Shown here one piece after another: positions 1 through 8,278 of a stretch of 64,000 nt of DNA. Position 1 is the stretch's first letter. Each line of letters opens with the position of its first letter. Below the pieces are notes generated by a model, which did not search any database, was not told the origin of the DNA, and saw nothing but the letters and a program-made list of their open reading frames with translations. Position numbers and translations under genes: made by a program. Location: contig DATNJB010000063.1 of assembly GCA_035604135.1 (NCBI GenBank), forward strand, positions 62,001 to 126,000, given 5' to 3'. The stretch is from Poindextera sp035604135. GTDB lineage: Bacteria; Pseudomonadota; Alphaproteobacteria; Caulobacterales; Caulobacteraceae.

Positions 1-877
1 TGGCGCGGTCAACTCGCCGCAGCTCCTGCAGCTGTCGGGCGTCGGGCCGGCGGCGCTCCTAGGCGAGCACGGCGTCGATGTTAAGTCCGACCTCGCCGGC
101 GTCGGCGAGAACCTGCAGGACCACTATGTGATCGCCACCACCTATCGCCTGAAGGCCGGAACCATCTCGGTCAACGAGCTGACTCGTGGCGGCCGCTTCG
201 TTGGCGAGACGATGAAGTACATCTTCCAGCGCAAGGGCCTGCTTACGCTGTCGGCTGCGCACATCGCGGTGTTCTGCAAGTCGAGGCCCGAGCTCGTCGG
301 GCCCGACATCCAGTTCCACATCCTGCCGGCGACGATGGACACCGAGAAGCTGCTCGCCGAACAGAAGATGGTGCTCGAGGGGCTGCCCGGGCTCACGATC
401 GCCCCTTGCCAGGTGCGGCCGGAAAGCCGCGGGTCGATCCGCATCACCTCGGCCGATCCTACCGCGCATCCCGCGATCGCGCCCAACTATCTTGCCGACC
501 CCATCGACCAGCAGGTCGTCGTTGCGTCGTTGAAGTGGGGCCGCAAGTTCGCCGCTCAGCCGGCGCTGGCAAAGTGGATCGACCACGAGTTGCTGCCGGG
601 CGTCGACATCCAATCGGACGAAGAACTGCTGGCCTTTGCGCGCATGGCCGGCACCACGATCTACCACCCGGTCGGGACGTGCGCGATGGGAACCGGGCCG
701 AACGCGGTCGTTGATGCGGAACTTCGGGTGCGCGGGGTCGAGGGGCTGCGCGTCGTCGACGCCTCCATCATGCCGAGGCTCGTCTCCGGCAACACCAACG
801 CGCCCACGATCATGATCGCCGAGAAGGCGTCCGACTTGATTCTCGGCAAGGCACCGGCGAACGCGCTCGCGGCTTAG
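1..877 (+). CDS. GMC-family FAD oxidoreductase, C-terminal part (5' end outside window)
   Basis: The reading frame is open from base 2 to the TAG at 875-877, so the gene begins upstream of the window. The first visible residues, GAVNSPQLLQLSGVGP, match the second GMC oxidoreductase signature. The C-terminal half holds the usual catalytic histidine region (YHPVGTCAMG) and a final N-T-N-A-P-T motif with the second active-site position. Members oxidise alcohols (choline, glucose or long-chain alcohols) using FAD. The choline dehydrogenase/alcohol dehydrogenase (BetA/AlkJ) subgroup fits best by motif, but the substrate cannot be told from this part. The convergent kinase gene ends 14 bases downstream. 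Confidence 0.9.
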   Translation, partial: GAVNSPQLLQLSGVGPAALLGEHGVDVKSDLAGVGENLQDHYVIATTYRLKAGTISVNELTRGGRFVGETMKYIFQRKGLLTLSAAHIAVFCKSRPELVGPDIQFHILPATMDTEKLLAEQKMVLEGLPGLTIAPCQVRPESRGSIRITSADPTAHPAIAPNYLADPIDQQVVVASLKWGRKFAAQPALAKWIDHELLPGVDIQSDEELLAFARMAGTTIYHPVGTCAMGTGPNAVVDAELRVRGVEGLRVVDASIMPRLVSGNTNAPTIMIAEKASDLILGKAPANALAA

Positions 878-891
878 CAGCGTGCTGGGGA

Positions 892-2373
892 CTAGGCCGC
901 GGCGCGCCCCAGCGCTTCCGGCAGCGCGGCGTTCATCGCCTGCAGCAGCTTCTCCGGCTTGATCGGCTTTTCGACCACGGCCTGCATGCCGCTGTTGACA
1001 TAGGACTGCGCATCCTCCGGATCGGCGTTCGCGGTGAGCGCGATGATCGGCACAGCGCCGGCCTGGCCGCCGAGCGCGCGGATCGCGCGCGTCGCTTCGA
1101 CGCCGTCCATCCGGGGCATCTTGATATCCATTAGGATGAGGTCAAACCGGCCCGTCCGCGCGGCCTCGACCGCTTCGGCGCCGTCCTCGACGCACTCGCA
1201 GGTGCACTCGAACATCTCGCAGAGCGCCTCGGCCACCATACGATTGGTGGCGTTGTCGTCGACAACGAGCACGTGCGCCGAACGGTTGAGTTGAGCGGGG
1301 GCTTCGCTGGCGCTCACCGTCGCGACGGCCGGGGCCGAAACGGAGAAGACGATCGTCGCGCCGGCACCGGCGTTGGGCTCGGCGCGGATGTCGCCGCCCA
1401 TCCGCTCGACCAGCCTGCGGCAGAGGGAAAGCGCTAGCTTCGCCTGCAGATCGGAGCCCTCGCCGGCGCTCGCCGGCTCGGCCAGCGCCTTGGCGACCGC
1501 TTCGCTCGAGAGCCCGCCGCCGGTGTCGCAGACCCGACCGGTGAGCGCGACTTCGTCGCGGACAGGCTCGGCGGCGAGGCTGACCTCGACCGCGCCGTGG
1601 CGGTTCAGCGACAGCGCGGTTTCGACCAGGACGTCGAACAGCTGTTTCACGCGGGCGGGATCGACCATCGCCGACAGGTCGGGCGGCCCGTCGTAGCCGA
1701 CCAGCAGGGTTACGCCGTCGCGGGCGGCGCGCGCCTGCCAGGACGCCTGCAAGCCGTCCATCAACTCGCGCAGGCCGACCGCCTGAACGTCCAGCACCAT
1801 CTCGCCGGCTTCGGCGCGCGAAAGCTCGAGCGCATCGTTCAGCGTGCGCAAGGTCGCCTGGCTCGACTCGATGATCGTGCGCACGAAGGCCTTGGCGTCG
1901 GCGGTCAGCGGCTGCCGCTGCAACAGATCCGCCACGGCGATGACGCCGTTCATCGGTGTCCGGAGCTCGTGGTTGAGCATCTCGACGAACCGGCGGTTCA
2001 TCGCCGCCGCGCTCTCGTCGTCGCCCCGCTGCCGCAAGATCGTGCGGGCCGAGACGACGCCGCGGTAGCGCCCGCGGTCGACGACCACGAGCCCGGCGAC
2101 CGGTTCGGTATGGGCAAGGATGAGCGCGCAAGCCTCGTCGAGCGGGGCCCCTTCCCCGATCGTCAGGGCCGGCGCCATCACCTCGGAGACACGCAGACCG
2201 GCGTTCTGCGCACGGACAGCGCCGCGCGCGAGGATGCCGACCGGGCGGCCTTGTTTCACCACCGCCAGGAGGTCGCAGCCCGGGGTGTCGAGGAATCGGT
2301 CGAGCGCCGCTCCGCACAGGCTGGTCGGGTCTATCGGATGGGCATGCTCGATTAGGCCTGAAAGATTTGACAT
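892..2373 (-). CDS. CBS-domain hybrid histidine kinase with degenerate ATPase domain and receiver
   Basis: The protein has 493 residues and no membrane segment, so it is probably cytoplasmic. Residues about 10-115 look like a CBS pair. A HisKA domain follows with an intact H-box (NHELRTPMNG, His135), then a HATPase_c-like region (about 200-345) and a C-terminal receiver (about 366-485) with phospho-acceptor Asp416, Thr447 and Lys469. The ATPase domain is abnormal: the N-box asparagine is Thr252 (VLVETALSLN), and the second glycine box is LQAKLALSL rather than GxGLGL, while the DTGGG box (283-287) is kept. I infer weak or absent autokinase activity, so it may act as a phosphatase, a scaffold or a relay partner. 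CBS domains usually bind adenine nucleotides, which could be the signal. It is divergent from queC. Confidence 0.88.
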   Translation of the reverse strand: MSNLSGLIEHAHPIDPTSLCGAALDRFLDTPGCDLLAVVKQGRPVGILARGAVRAQNAGLRVSEVMAPALTIGEGAPLDEACALILAHTEPVAGLVVVDRGRYRGVVSARTILRQRGDDESAAAMNRRFVEMLNHELRTPMNGVIAVADLLQRQPLTADAKAFVRTIIESSQATLRTLNDALELSRAEAGEMVLDVQAVGLRELMDGLQASWQARAARDGVTLLVGYDGPPDLSAMVDPARVKQLFDVLVETALSLNRHGAVEVSLAAEPVRDEVALTGRVCDTGGGLSSEAVAKALAEPASAGEGSDLQAKLALSLCRRLVERMGGDIRAEPNAGAGATIVFSVSAPAVATVSASEAPAQLNRSAHVLVVDDNATNRMVAEALCEMFECTCECVEDGAEAVEAARTGRFDLILMDIKMPRMDGVEATRAIRALGGQAGAVPIIALTANADPEDAQSYVNSGMQAVVEKPIKPEKLLQAMNAALPEALGRAAA

Positions 2374-2490
2374 CGACTTTGCGGATCTGCCCTGCGCAGA
2401 CCATGCCGAACCTTCGCTTGCAAAGTCGTTAAGAACGCGAGCTCGAAACTCAGCAAAGGCAAGGAAAGCCGACGGTCACACGACCCCAAT

Positions 2491-2505
2491 ACGGACGTCG
2501 TCCGT
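2491..2505. repeat. Short inverted repeat, possible operator
   Basis: ACGGAC-GTC-GTCCGT is a perfect six-base inverted repeat with a three-base centre, about 120 bases upstream of the kinase start and 175 upstream of queC. It could be an operator half-site pair. No protein can be assigned. Confidence 0.35.
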
Positions 2506-2640
2506 TCGTAGAACATGGTTATTCGACGAGTTTATATTGTCTCAGAACCACCGCGTGTATCGAATAGGCTCGGGTCAGCCACCGGCGCACTTTGCGCTTT
2601 GCGCCAACCCCCATGGACGCTAGAGCTTCCAGCCTCAGGC

Positions 2641-2667
2641 CCGCCCGCCCCCCACAATCGCGGGCGG
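2641..2667 (+). repeat. Hairpin in the queC leader
   Basis: CCGCCCGC and GCGGGCGG form an 8 bp GC-only stem with an 11-base loop, ending 12 bases before the queC ATG. No Shine-Dalgarno sequence lies between the stem and the start. It is not followed by a T-run, so it is more likely a translational control element or chance structure than a terminator. Confidence 0.4.
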
Positions 2668-2679
2668 TCGTTCATCCGC

Positions 2680-3411
2680 ATGCCCAGCACAGCCAAGACC
2701 GTGAAATCGGCTCTCGTCCTCTTTTCAGGCGGCCAGGATTCGGCCGTCTGCCTGGCCTGGGCGCTCGAGCGGTTCGAGCGGGTCGAGACCATCGGCTTCG
2801 ACTACGGGCAGCGACATGCGGAGGAGCTGAAGGCGCGCACCCGGCTGCGCCGCGCGCTCGGCCGGGCGTTTCCGGCCTGGGGGTCGCGGTTGGGCGAGGA
2901 CCGCCGCGTTAACCTGCGCGCCTTCGGCGCCATCGGCGAGTCAGCCCTGACCGCCGACCGCGCCATCGAGATGACCGAGCGCGGTCTGCCGTCCACCTTC
3001 GTCCCAGGCAGGAATCTGGTGTTTCTCGTGTATGCCGCCGCGCTCGCCGATCGGCGTGGGCTGGACGCCCTGGTCGGCGGGATGTGCGAGACCGACTACT
3101 CCGGCTATCCCGACTGCCGGCGCGCGACGCTGGATGCGATGGAAACCGCGCTCGGGCTCGGCATCGGGCGGCCGTTTCCGATTCTGACACCGCTGATGCG
3201 CTTGACGAAGGCGGAGACCTGGGCGCTCGCCAACGGGCTCGGCGGAGAGAGGCTGGTCGAGGTGATCGTGCAGGAGAGCCACACCTGTTATCGGAACAGC
3301 CGCGACCCCCACGCCTGGGGCGCGGGCTGCGGCGACTGTCCGGCGTGCGCGCTTCGCGCAACCGGTTGGTCTGCGTGGGTCGCGGGCGGGCGGCCGGCGC
3401 TGGCGCCATGA
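2680..3411 (+). CDS. queC: 7-cyano-7-deazaguanine synthase QueC
   Basis: The 243-residue protein carries the PP-loop ATP pyrophosphatase motif SGGQDS near the N-terminus (about residues 15-20). It has the C-terminal zinc site of the family (a Cys in ESHTCYRN, then GCGDCPAC). QueC converts 7-carboxy-7-deazaguanine to preQ0 with ATP and ammonia in queuosine biosynthesis. The ATG at 2680 was chosen because it gives the normal family length; the frame is open further upstream but into intergenic-looking sequence. It overlaps queE by four bases (ATGA), which implies translational coupling. No queD or queF is seen nearby. Confidence 0.95.
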   Translation: MPSTAKTVKSALVLFSGGQDSAVCLAWALERFERVETIGFDYGQRHAEELKARTRLRRALGRAFPAWGSRLGEDRRVNLRAFGAIGESALTADRAIEMTERGLPSTFVPGRNLVFLVYAAALADRRGLDALVGGMCETDYSGYPDCRRATLDAMETALGLGIGRPFPILTPLMRLTKAETWALANGLGGERLVEVIVQESHTCYRNSRDPHAWGAGCGDCPACALRATGWSAWVAGGRPALAP

Positions 3412-4040
3412 GCTACGCGGTCAAGGAGATCTACCTGACCCTGCAGGGCGAGGGCGGCCAGGCGGGTCGCGCGGCGGTCTTTTGCCGTTTCGCCGGCTGC
3501 AACCTCTGGAGCGGGCGCGAGGAGGACCGCGCGAGCGCCGTCTGCACCTTCTGCGACACCGACTTCGTCGGTATGGACGGCGAGGGCGGCGGTCGGTTCG
3601 AGACGGCCGAATCGCTGGCCGACGCGGTGGCGGCGCGCTGGACCGGCGGGGCGGGCGACCGCCTGGTCGTCTGCACGGGCGGCGAACCGCTGCTGCAGCT
3701 CGATCCGCCGCTGCTCGACGCCTTGCACGCGCGGGGGTTCCAGATTGCGATCGAGACCAATGGCACCCTGCCCGCCCCCGCCGGCGTCGACTGGATCTGC
3801 GTCAGCCCGAAGGCGGACGCGGCCCTGGCCCAGACCGAAGGCCACGAGCTGAAGCTGGTGTACCCACAGCCCGGCGTCGATCCGGCGCGCTTCGAGGCGC
3901 TGGCCTTCGAGCGGTTCTCGCTGCAACCGATGGACGCGCCTTCGCGCGTGGCCAACACGGCTGCGGCCGTCGCCTACTGCCTCGCCCACCCGAAATGGCG
4001 GCTCAGCCTGCAAACCCACAAATACCTGGGGCTGCCTTAG
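3408..4040 (+). CDS. queE: 7-carboxy-7-deazaguanine synthase QueE (radical SAM)
   Basis: The 210-residue protein starts with the typical YAVKEIYLTLQGEG. Its radical-SAM cysteines are spaced C-x14-C-x2-C (Cys31, Cys46, Cys49), the expanded spacing known from several QueE proteins rather than the common CxxxCxxC. A TGGEP motif follows, as expected for SAM binding. QueE makes CDG from 6-carboxy-tetrahydropterin, feeding QueC directly upstream. The ATG overlaps the queC stop codon. The C-terminal SLQTHKYLGLP is characteristic of the family. Confidence 0.95.
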   Translation: MSYAVKEIYLTLQGEGGQAGRAAVFCRFAGCNLWSGREEDRASAVCTFCDTDFVGMDGEGGGRFETAESLADAVAARWTGGAGDRLVVCTGGEPLLQLDPPLLDALHARGFQIAIETNGTLPAPAGVDWICVSPKADAALAQTEGHELKLVYPQPGVDPARFEALAFERFSLQPMDAPSRVANTAAAVAYCLAHPKWRLSLQTHKYLGLP

Positions 4041-4043
4041 GTT

Positions 4044-4556
4044 TTAGGACGGGTCCGGCTTGTCGGCGTTCGCCCTGTCGGACGCGCGACGCCTCGGACC
4101 GTTGTAGTTGGGGTCGGCGCGCCGCCGCCGGTCAGGCCCGAAATAGCTCGGCGAGCGGACGAAGGGCCTGGGATTATCCACCACCTGCGCGATGCGCTCT
4201 AGCACGCCGCGCGCGGTCACCGGCTTGGACAGGAACTCGTTGACGCCGACGTCGCGCGCCTCGGTCACCCGCCGCGACGTGGAATGGCCGGTGATCATGA
4301 TCACCGGCGCCATGGGGTTCGGGCTGTCGGGGGAGTTGCGCAAGAGTCGCACGAAGTCGATCCCGTCCAGCGGCTGCATCGCCAGGTCGGTCATGATGAT
4401 GTCGATCTGGTGTGCGCGCATGATCTGCAGCGCTTCCGCCCCGTCGTTGGCCTCGAACACCTGCCTGACCCCGATCGCGCGCAGAATCTCGGTCAGCAGC
4501 ACGCGCATGTGGTGATTGTCGTCCACCAGAAGCATTTTCAGGAGTTCAAAGCGCAA
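4044..4556 (-). CDS. Single-domain response regulator with arginine-rich C-terminal tail
   Basis: The 170-residue protein has a CheY-like receiver: acidic pocket VDDN, phospho-acceptor Asp57 (IIMTDLAM), Thr89 and Lys111. It ends in a roughly 45-residue basic tail with FVRSPSYFGPDRRRR and later GPRRRASDR. There is no DNA-binding or enzymatic output domain. Alphaproteobacterial CheY-like Cle proteins bind c-di-GMP through an arginine-rich stretch at this place, so a similar role is a reasonable guess, not a proven one. The assigned start is a TTG at 4556; an in-frame ATG at 4535 would still leave the domain complete. Its stop lies 3 bases from that of convergent queE. Confidence 0.88.
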   Translation of the reverse strand: MRFELLKMLLVDDNHHMRVLLTEILRAIGVRQVFEANDGAEALQIMRAHQIDIIMTDLAMQPLDGIDFVRLLRNSPDSPNPMAPVIMITGHSTSRRVTEARDVGVNEFLSKPVTARGVLERIAQVVDNPRPFVRSPSYFGPDRRRRADPNYNGPRRRASDRANADKPDPS

Positions 4557-4634
4557 GGCCGGCCCATCGAGTTCGGGTTCAACGACGGCGAGCTCCAGCG
4601 ACGCTGCTCGAGCCTAAGCGACTGGCGAAGCACG

Positions 4635-4663
4635 CCATTACGAAGCGCCCGTCGGTCGGTCAA
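4635..4663 (-). promoter_or_regulatory. Promoter-like sequence for the single-domain response regulator
   Basis: On the minus strand, TTGACC (4663-4658), a 17-base spacer and TAATGG (4640-4635) form a good sigma-70-type promoter. The expected start of transcription is near 4628, about 70 bases before the coding start. It lies in the 156-base gap downstream of aroC, so the regulator need not rely on aroC read-through. Confidence 0.45.
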
Positions 4664-4712
4664 CCGGCAAACCTTACAATGCTGCAATAAGACGCTGCGG
4701 CCGACTGAAGGC

Positions 4713-5834
4713 TCACCGTGGGCCGACCGGAATGGGCTCGACGCGGCCGGTCTGGCCACGCTGGCGCAGCATGGCGTCGGCGAGCACGCAGGCCATCATC
4801 GCCTCGACCACGGGGGTCGCGCGGATGCCGACGCAGGGGTCATGGCGTCCGGTCGTGCGGATCTCGACCTCGGCGCCCGCCTCGTCGATGGAGCGCCGCA
4901 GGGTGGGGATCGACGACGTCGGCTTGAACGCGACGCGCGCCACCACGGGCTGGCCGGTCGAGATGCCGCCGAGTACGCCGCCCGCGTTGTTGGAGAGGAA
5001 GACCGGCGCGCCATCGTTTCCCATCCGCATTTCGTCGGCGTTCTCCGCGCCGCTCAGGGCGGCGGCGGCGAAGCCTGCGCCGACCTCGACGCCCTTCGAG
5101 GCGTTGATCGACATCATCGCGGCGGCAATCTCGGCGTCGAGCTTGCCGTAGATTGGCGCGCCCCAACCGGCGGGGACGCCTAGGGCCTCGACCTCGACGA
5201 TCGCCCCGGTCGATGAGCCCGCCTTGCGCACGGCCTCCAGGTGCGCCTCCCAGCGCTCGACCATCTCGGCGTCCGGGCACCAGAAAGGATTGCGCTCCAC
5301 CTCGTTCCAGTCCCAGCGCGCGCGGTCCACGGCAAGCGGCCCGACCTGGATCAGCGCCGCGCGCACGCCAACGCCCGCGCCCAGCACCTTACGCGCGACG
5401 GCGCCGGCGGCGACCCTGGCCGCGGTCTCGCGCGCCGACTGACGTCCGCCGCCGCGATAGTCGCGCACGCCGTACTTGGCGAAGTAGGGGTAGTCGGCGT
5501 GGCCCGGGCGGAACTTCTGCGCGATGTCGGCATAGTCGCGGCTGCGCTGGTCGACGTTTTCGATCAGCATCGAGATCGGCGTGCCGGTGGTGACCTGGCC
5601 GTTGGTCCGCTCATCCTCGAACACGCCCGAGAGGATCTTTACCGCATCGGCCTCGCGACGCTGGCTCACGAACCTGCCTTGGCCCGGCCTGCGCTTGTCG
5701 AGCCAGACCTGGACGTCGGCCTCGGTCAGCGGGATCCCCGGCGGGCAGCCGTCAACCACGCAGCCCAGGGCCGGCCCGTGGCTCTCGCCCCAGGTCGTCG
5801 CGCGGAAGAGATGGCCGAAGGTGTTGTGCGACAT
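4713..5834 (-). CDS. aroC: Chorismate synthase
   Basis: The 373-residue protein starts MSHNTFGHLFRATTWGESHG, the conserved N-terminal block of chorismate synthase. It has the internal GRQSARETAARVAAGA and C-terminal RTTGRHDPCVGIRA signatures. It eliminates phosphate from EPSP to give chorismate, the last step of the shikimate pathway, using reduced FMN without net redox change. The length matches the bacterial family. It lies 45 bases downstream of an acetyltransferase gene on the same strand and may be co-transcribed with it. Confidence 0.97.
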   Translation of the reverse strand: MSHNTFGHLFRATTWGESHGPALGCVVDGCPPGIPLTEADVQVWLDKRRPGQGRFVSQRREADAVKILSGVFEDERTNGQVTTGTPISMLIENVDQRSRDYADIAQKFRPGHADYPYFAKYGVRDYRGGGRQSARETAARVAAGAVARKVLGAGVGVRAALIQVGPLAVDRARWDWNEVERNPFWCPDAEMVERWEAHLEAVRKAGSSTGAIVEVEALGVPAGWGAPIYGKLDAEIAAAMMSINASKGVEVGAGFAAAALSGAENADEMRMGNDGAPVFLSNNAGGVLGGISTGQPVVARVAFKPTSSIPTLRRSIDEAGAEVEIRTTGRHDPCVGIRATPVVEAMMACVLADAMLRQRGQTGRVEPIPVGPR

Positions 5835-5879
5835 CGCCCGCCTTTTAGCCGAAGCCGCGCCTGCGCAACACTGGAGCGG

Positions 5880-6470
5880 TCAGGCGGCGACGATGAACCG
5901 GTAGATCGGGCCGCTCCATTCGACGCCGTCGCCCGTCATCGGGCGCAGGTCCTTGACGCCCGGCGTGGCGGCGATCGCCTTCGGCCAGAACGCCTGCGCG
6001 GCCGCATTGCGCTCGACGATCGCGATCTCCCAGCGGCCTGGATAGGCGGGCAGGATCTTGGCGACCGCTGCGCTCGCCACCCCGCCGCGTCGGTATTTCC
6101 GCACGACGAAGAATTCCGCCATGTTGTGGTCGACGGGCATGCCGGAGTGCGAACGGTCGTGCAGCAGTGCGAAGCCGACGGGAAGCCCGCGCTTGCGGAT
6201 GATCAGCGGTGTCCGGCCCGGCTCGCGCCAATAGGCGCCGAGATAAGGGTAGGGTTTGAAGAGGCCGTTGCTCTCCAGCTCGAACTCGGCCGAGCCCGCG
6301 GGCTCAAGCTCGGAAAAGTCGTACAGATAGAACTGCATCAAGCCCTCGAGCAGGGGCCGCTCGGTCTCCGCAGCCGCCTTGATCTCGATGTCGTCCGCCG
6401 CCTCCGCCACGAGGTCCTCCGCGCGCCTGCCGTCGGGCTCGTGCGCCGTCCGGCGAATTTGACGGCTCAT
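5880..6470 (-). CDS. GNAT-family N-acetyltransferase
   Basis: In this 196-residue protein a GNAT core follows a roughly 25-residue polar N-terminal extension. The acetyl-CoA pyrophosphate loop is visible as KYRRGGVASAAV (a R/QxxGxA variant), preceded by the strand MAEFFVV and followed by AIVERNAAAQAFWPK, typical of motif B. The substrate is unknown. It lies just upstream of aroC on the same strand, which gives no functional clue. The start is uncertain: a later methionine would remove only the N-terminal extension. Confidence 0.8.
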   Translation of the reverse strand: MSRQIRRTAHEPDGRRAEDLVAEAADDIEIKAAAETERPLLEGLMQFYLYDFSELEPAGSAEFELESNGLFKPYPYLGAYWREPGRTPLIIRKRGLPVGFALLHDRSHSGMPVDHNMAEFFVVRKYRRGGVASAAVAKILPAYPGRWEIAIVERNAAAQAFWPKAIAATPGVKDLRPMTGDGVEWSGPIYRFIVAA

Positions 6471-6584
6471 AGACCATCGGGGCGCCCTCGTCTCGCCGCC
6501 GGCTCAGCCCGCGCTGTCGCAGCGCCATGGCGCAGGCGCGGTCGCTCGGCTAGGAAACGCAGCCAGCAAAGAGGAGCACGCGCC

Positions 6585-7379
6585 ATGACCGATCTCGTGA
6601 AGGTCGAGGACAACGGTCACGTCCGGACGATCACCCTGAACCGGCCGGAGAAAAAGAACGCGCTCTCGAACGCGCTCGCCTGGGGCGTTGTCGAGGCCGT
6701 CGAGGCGGCGGCGAACGTGGACGACGTTTGGGTGGTTGCGATCACCGGCTCGGGCGATGCGTTCTGCGCCGGGCTCGATCTGGCCGGCGGCGAGCGCTAC
6801 CATCCGTACACGCCGCAATCGGCTCAGCTGGACGACATCTCCTGGGTCGGCCAGTTCCTGCTCGCAATCCGCAAGCGTTGCGACAAACCAGTGGTCGGCG
6901 GCATCAACGGGGTGGCGGTCGGCGCGGGGCTTGGGCTGGCGATGGCGACGGACGTGCGGCTGGTGGCCAGGAGCGCACGGCTCATGGCCGGCTACACGCG
7001 CATCGGAGGCTCGCCCGACGCCGGACTGACCATCACCCTGCCGCAGGCGATGGGCTACGAGCGCGCCATGCGCTTCATGATGGAGAACCGGACCGCGAAC
7101 GGCGATGAGGCTGTGGCCTGGGGCATGGCCGGCGAGGTCGTCGACGACGACAAGTTCGCACAGCGGCTTGCCGAATACTGCCAGCAACTCTGCGCATGGT
7201 CGCCGATCACGCTCAGGCTCCTGAAACGCGGCATGGTGAAATCGCTCGAGACGACCGACATGGAGCAACAGTTGCGCTACGAGGTCGGCAACATCCGCAT
7301 CGCTTTCGCGAGCGAGGATGCCAAGGAAGCGCGCAAAGCCTTCTTCGAGAAGCGCAAGCCCGTGTTCGCCGGCAAGTAG
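6585..7379 (+). CDS. Crotonase-family protein, probably enoyl-CoA isomerase type
   Basis: The 264-residue protein has the crotonase fold blocks NRPEKKNALS, FCAGLDL and GGINGVAVGAGLGLA, which supply the oxyanion hole. Both glutamates of true hydratases are missing: GGGCE is GAGLG and the FGQPE position is MAGYT. Instead there is an aspartate in GGSPDAGLT, at the place used by PaaG-type enoyl-CoA isomerases. I therefore favour double-bond isomerisation over hydration. The ATG at 6585 follows GAGGAGCACGCGCC. It begins the run of catabolic genes up to 12244. Confidence 0.85.
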   Translation: MTDLVKVEDNGHVRTITLNRPEKKNALSNALAWGVVEAVEAAANVDDVWVVAITGSGDAFCAGLDLAGGERYHPYTPQSAQLDDISWVGQFLLAIRKRCDKPVVGGINGVAVGAGLGLAMATDVRLVARSARLMAGYTRIGGSPDAGLTITLPQAMGYERAMRFMMENRTANGDEAVAWGMAGEVVDDDKFAQRLAEYCQQLCAWSPITLRLLKRGMVKSLETTDMEQQLRYEVGNIRIAFASEDAKEARKAFFEKRKPVFAGK

Positions 7380-7459
7380 CAGGCGGCGGACTTGGCGTCC
7401 CGCCCGCCCATGCCATAGTGCCGTGAGCGGCCGTCAGAGCCGAGGCTTGGGAGGTGAGC

Positions 7460-8278
7460 ATGGCGGCCAGCAAAAGCTACGACCAGCGTCACGCCAGCGC
7501 GGCCGAGACCTTCCGGCGCTTCGTCCCCACGGCGGAGCCGGAGCGCGTCGCCGATGCGCTCGCCCGCCGCCAGGGCGCGCTCGGCAGCATGGCCTTCGAC
7601 GTCGTTGGAGCGATGTGGGACCGGCCCGAGCTCTCCCGCCGCGACCGTTCGCTCCTGGTGATCTCCGTCCTGGCTGCGCAGGCTCGCGACGAGGAGTTGG
7701 AGCTCCACACCCAGAACGGCCTGCGCCATGGGCTGACGCCGGAGGAGATCGAGGAGATCCTGCTGAATGTCGCCGCCTACGCCGGCTACCCTGCCGCGAT
7801 GGCGGCGAGCCGGAGCGTCGACGCGGGACTGCGCGCCGGCTTGGGCGTGAACGAACTGTCGGCGCGCTCGCCGGCGGCCAAGAAGTCCGACGCCGAGCGG
7901 GATCGCGACGCGGCCGATGTCCTACGCACGATCGCGGGCGCCGCGGCCGAGATCGACCCGGCGGAGGGCCTCGCGCGCATGGAAGCCCGCTACGGCGACG
8001 TCGGCGCGACGGCCTACCGCTGGGCGTTCGGCGAGATCTGGACCCGCGAACAGCTGTCGCGCCGCGACCGCTCGATCGTGGTCATCTCGATCCTGACCTG
8101 GCTGGGCGCGGCGCCCGCGCTCACCGTCCACGTCCCGGCCGGCCTGCGCCATGGCCTGACGCGCGTCGAGATCGAGGAGATCATCCACCACCTGTCGCTC
8201 TACGCCGGCATCCCCCGCGCCGTGGAGGCGATTCAGGTGGCGCGGGCGGCGTTCGCCCGGCTGGACGGCGCATCATGA
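7460..8278 (+). CDS. Tandem carboxymuconolactone decarboxylase-like protein
   Basis: The 272-residue protein has two copies of the CMD/AhpD-like domain, at about 40-125 and 180-265. Each carries RRDRS, then a GLRHGLT block followed by a VEIEEI/PEEIEEI helix. The cysteines of peroxidatic AhpD proteins are absent, so a lactone decarboxylase or hydrolase-like role is likelier than peroxide reduction. The start is the ATG at 7460 because GGGAGG lies six to seven bases upstream; a GTG at 7454 is less likely. The stop overlaps the dehydrogenase start (ATGA at 8275-8278), so the two are translationally coupled. Confidence 0.85.
   Translation: MAASKSYDQRHASAAETFRRFVPTAEPERVADALARRQGALGSMAFDVVGAMWDRPELSRRDRSLLVISVLAAQARDEELELHTQNGLRHGLTPEEIEEILLNVAAYAGYPAAMAASRSVDAGLRAGLGVNELSARSPAAKKSDAERDRDAADVLRTIAGAAAEIDPAEGLARMEARYGDVGATAYRWAFGEIWTREQLSRRDRSIVVISILTWLGAAPALTVHVPAGLRHGLTRVEIEEIIHHLSLYAGIPRAVEAIQVARAAFARLDGAS

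Larger units (their letters stand above)
2374..2679. other. Divergent intergenic region between the hybrid kinase and queC
   Basis: This 306-base stretch has no convincing gene. It is less GC-rich than its flanks near 2515-2535 (TTTATATTG) and must hold promoters for both the minus-strand kinase and plus-strand queC. It contains two inverted repeats, listed separately. I looked for a preQ1 riboswitch, which would suit a queuosine gene, and did not recognise one. Confidence 0.6.

Noticed and set aside
2515..2679. Longer N-terminus for QueC starting at 2515
   Set aside because: The extra residues are not seen in the family, cover the leader hairpin and have poor codon use. ATG 2680 gives the usual length.
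2374..2679. preQ1 riboswitch upstream of queC
   Set aside because: The GC-rich 8 bp hairpin and its surroundings show none of the conserved A-rich tail or loop features of known preQ1 classes that I could recognise.
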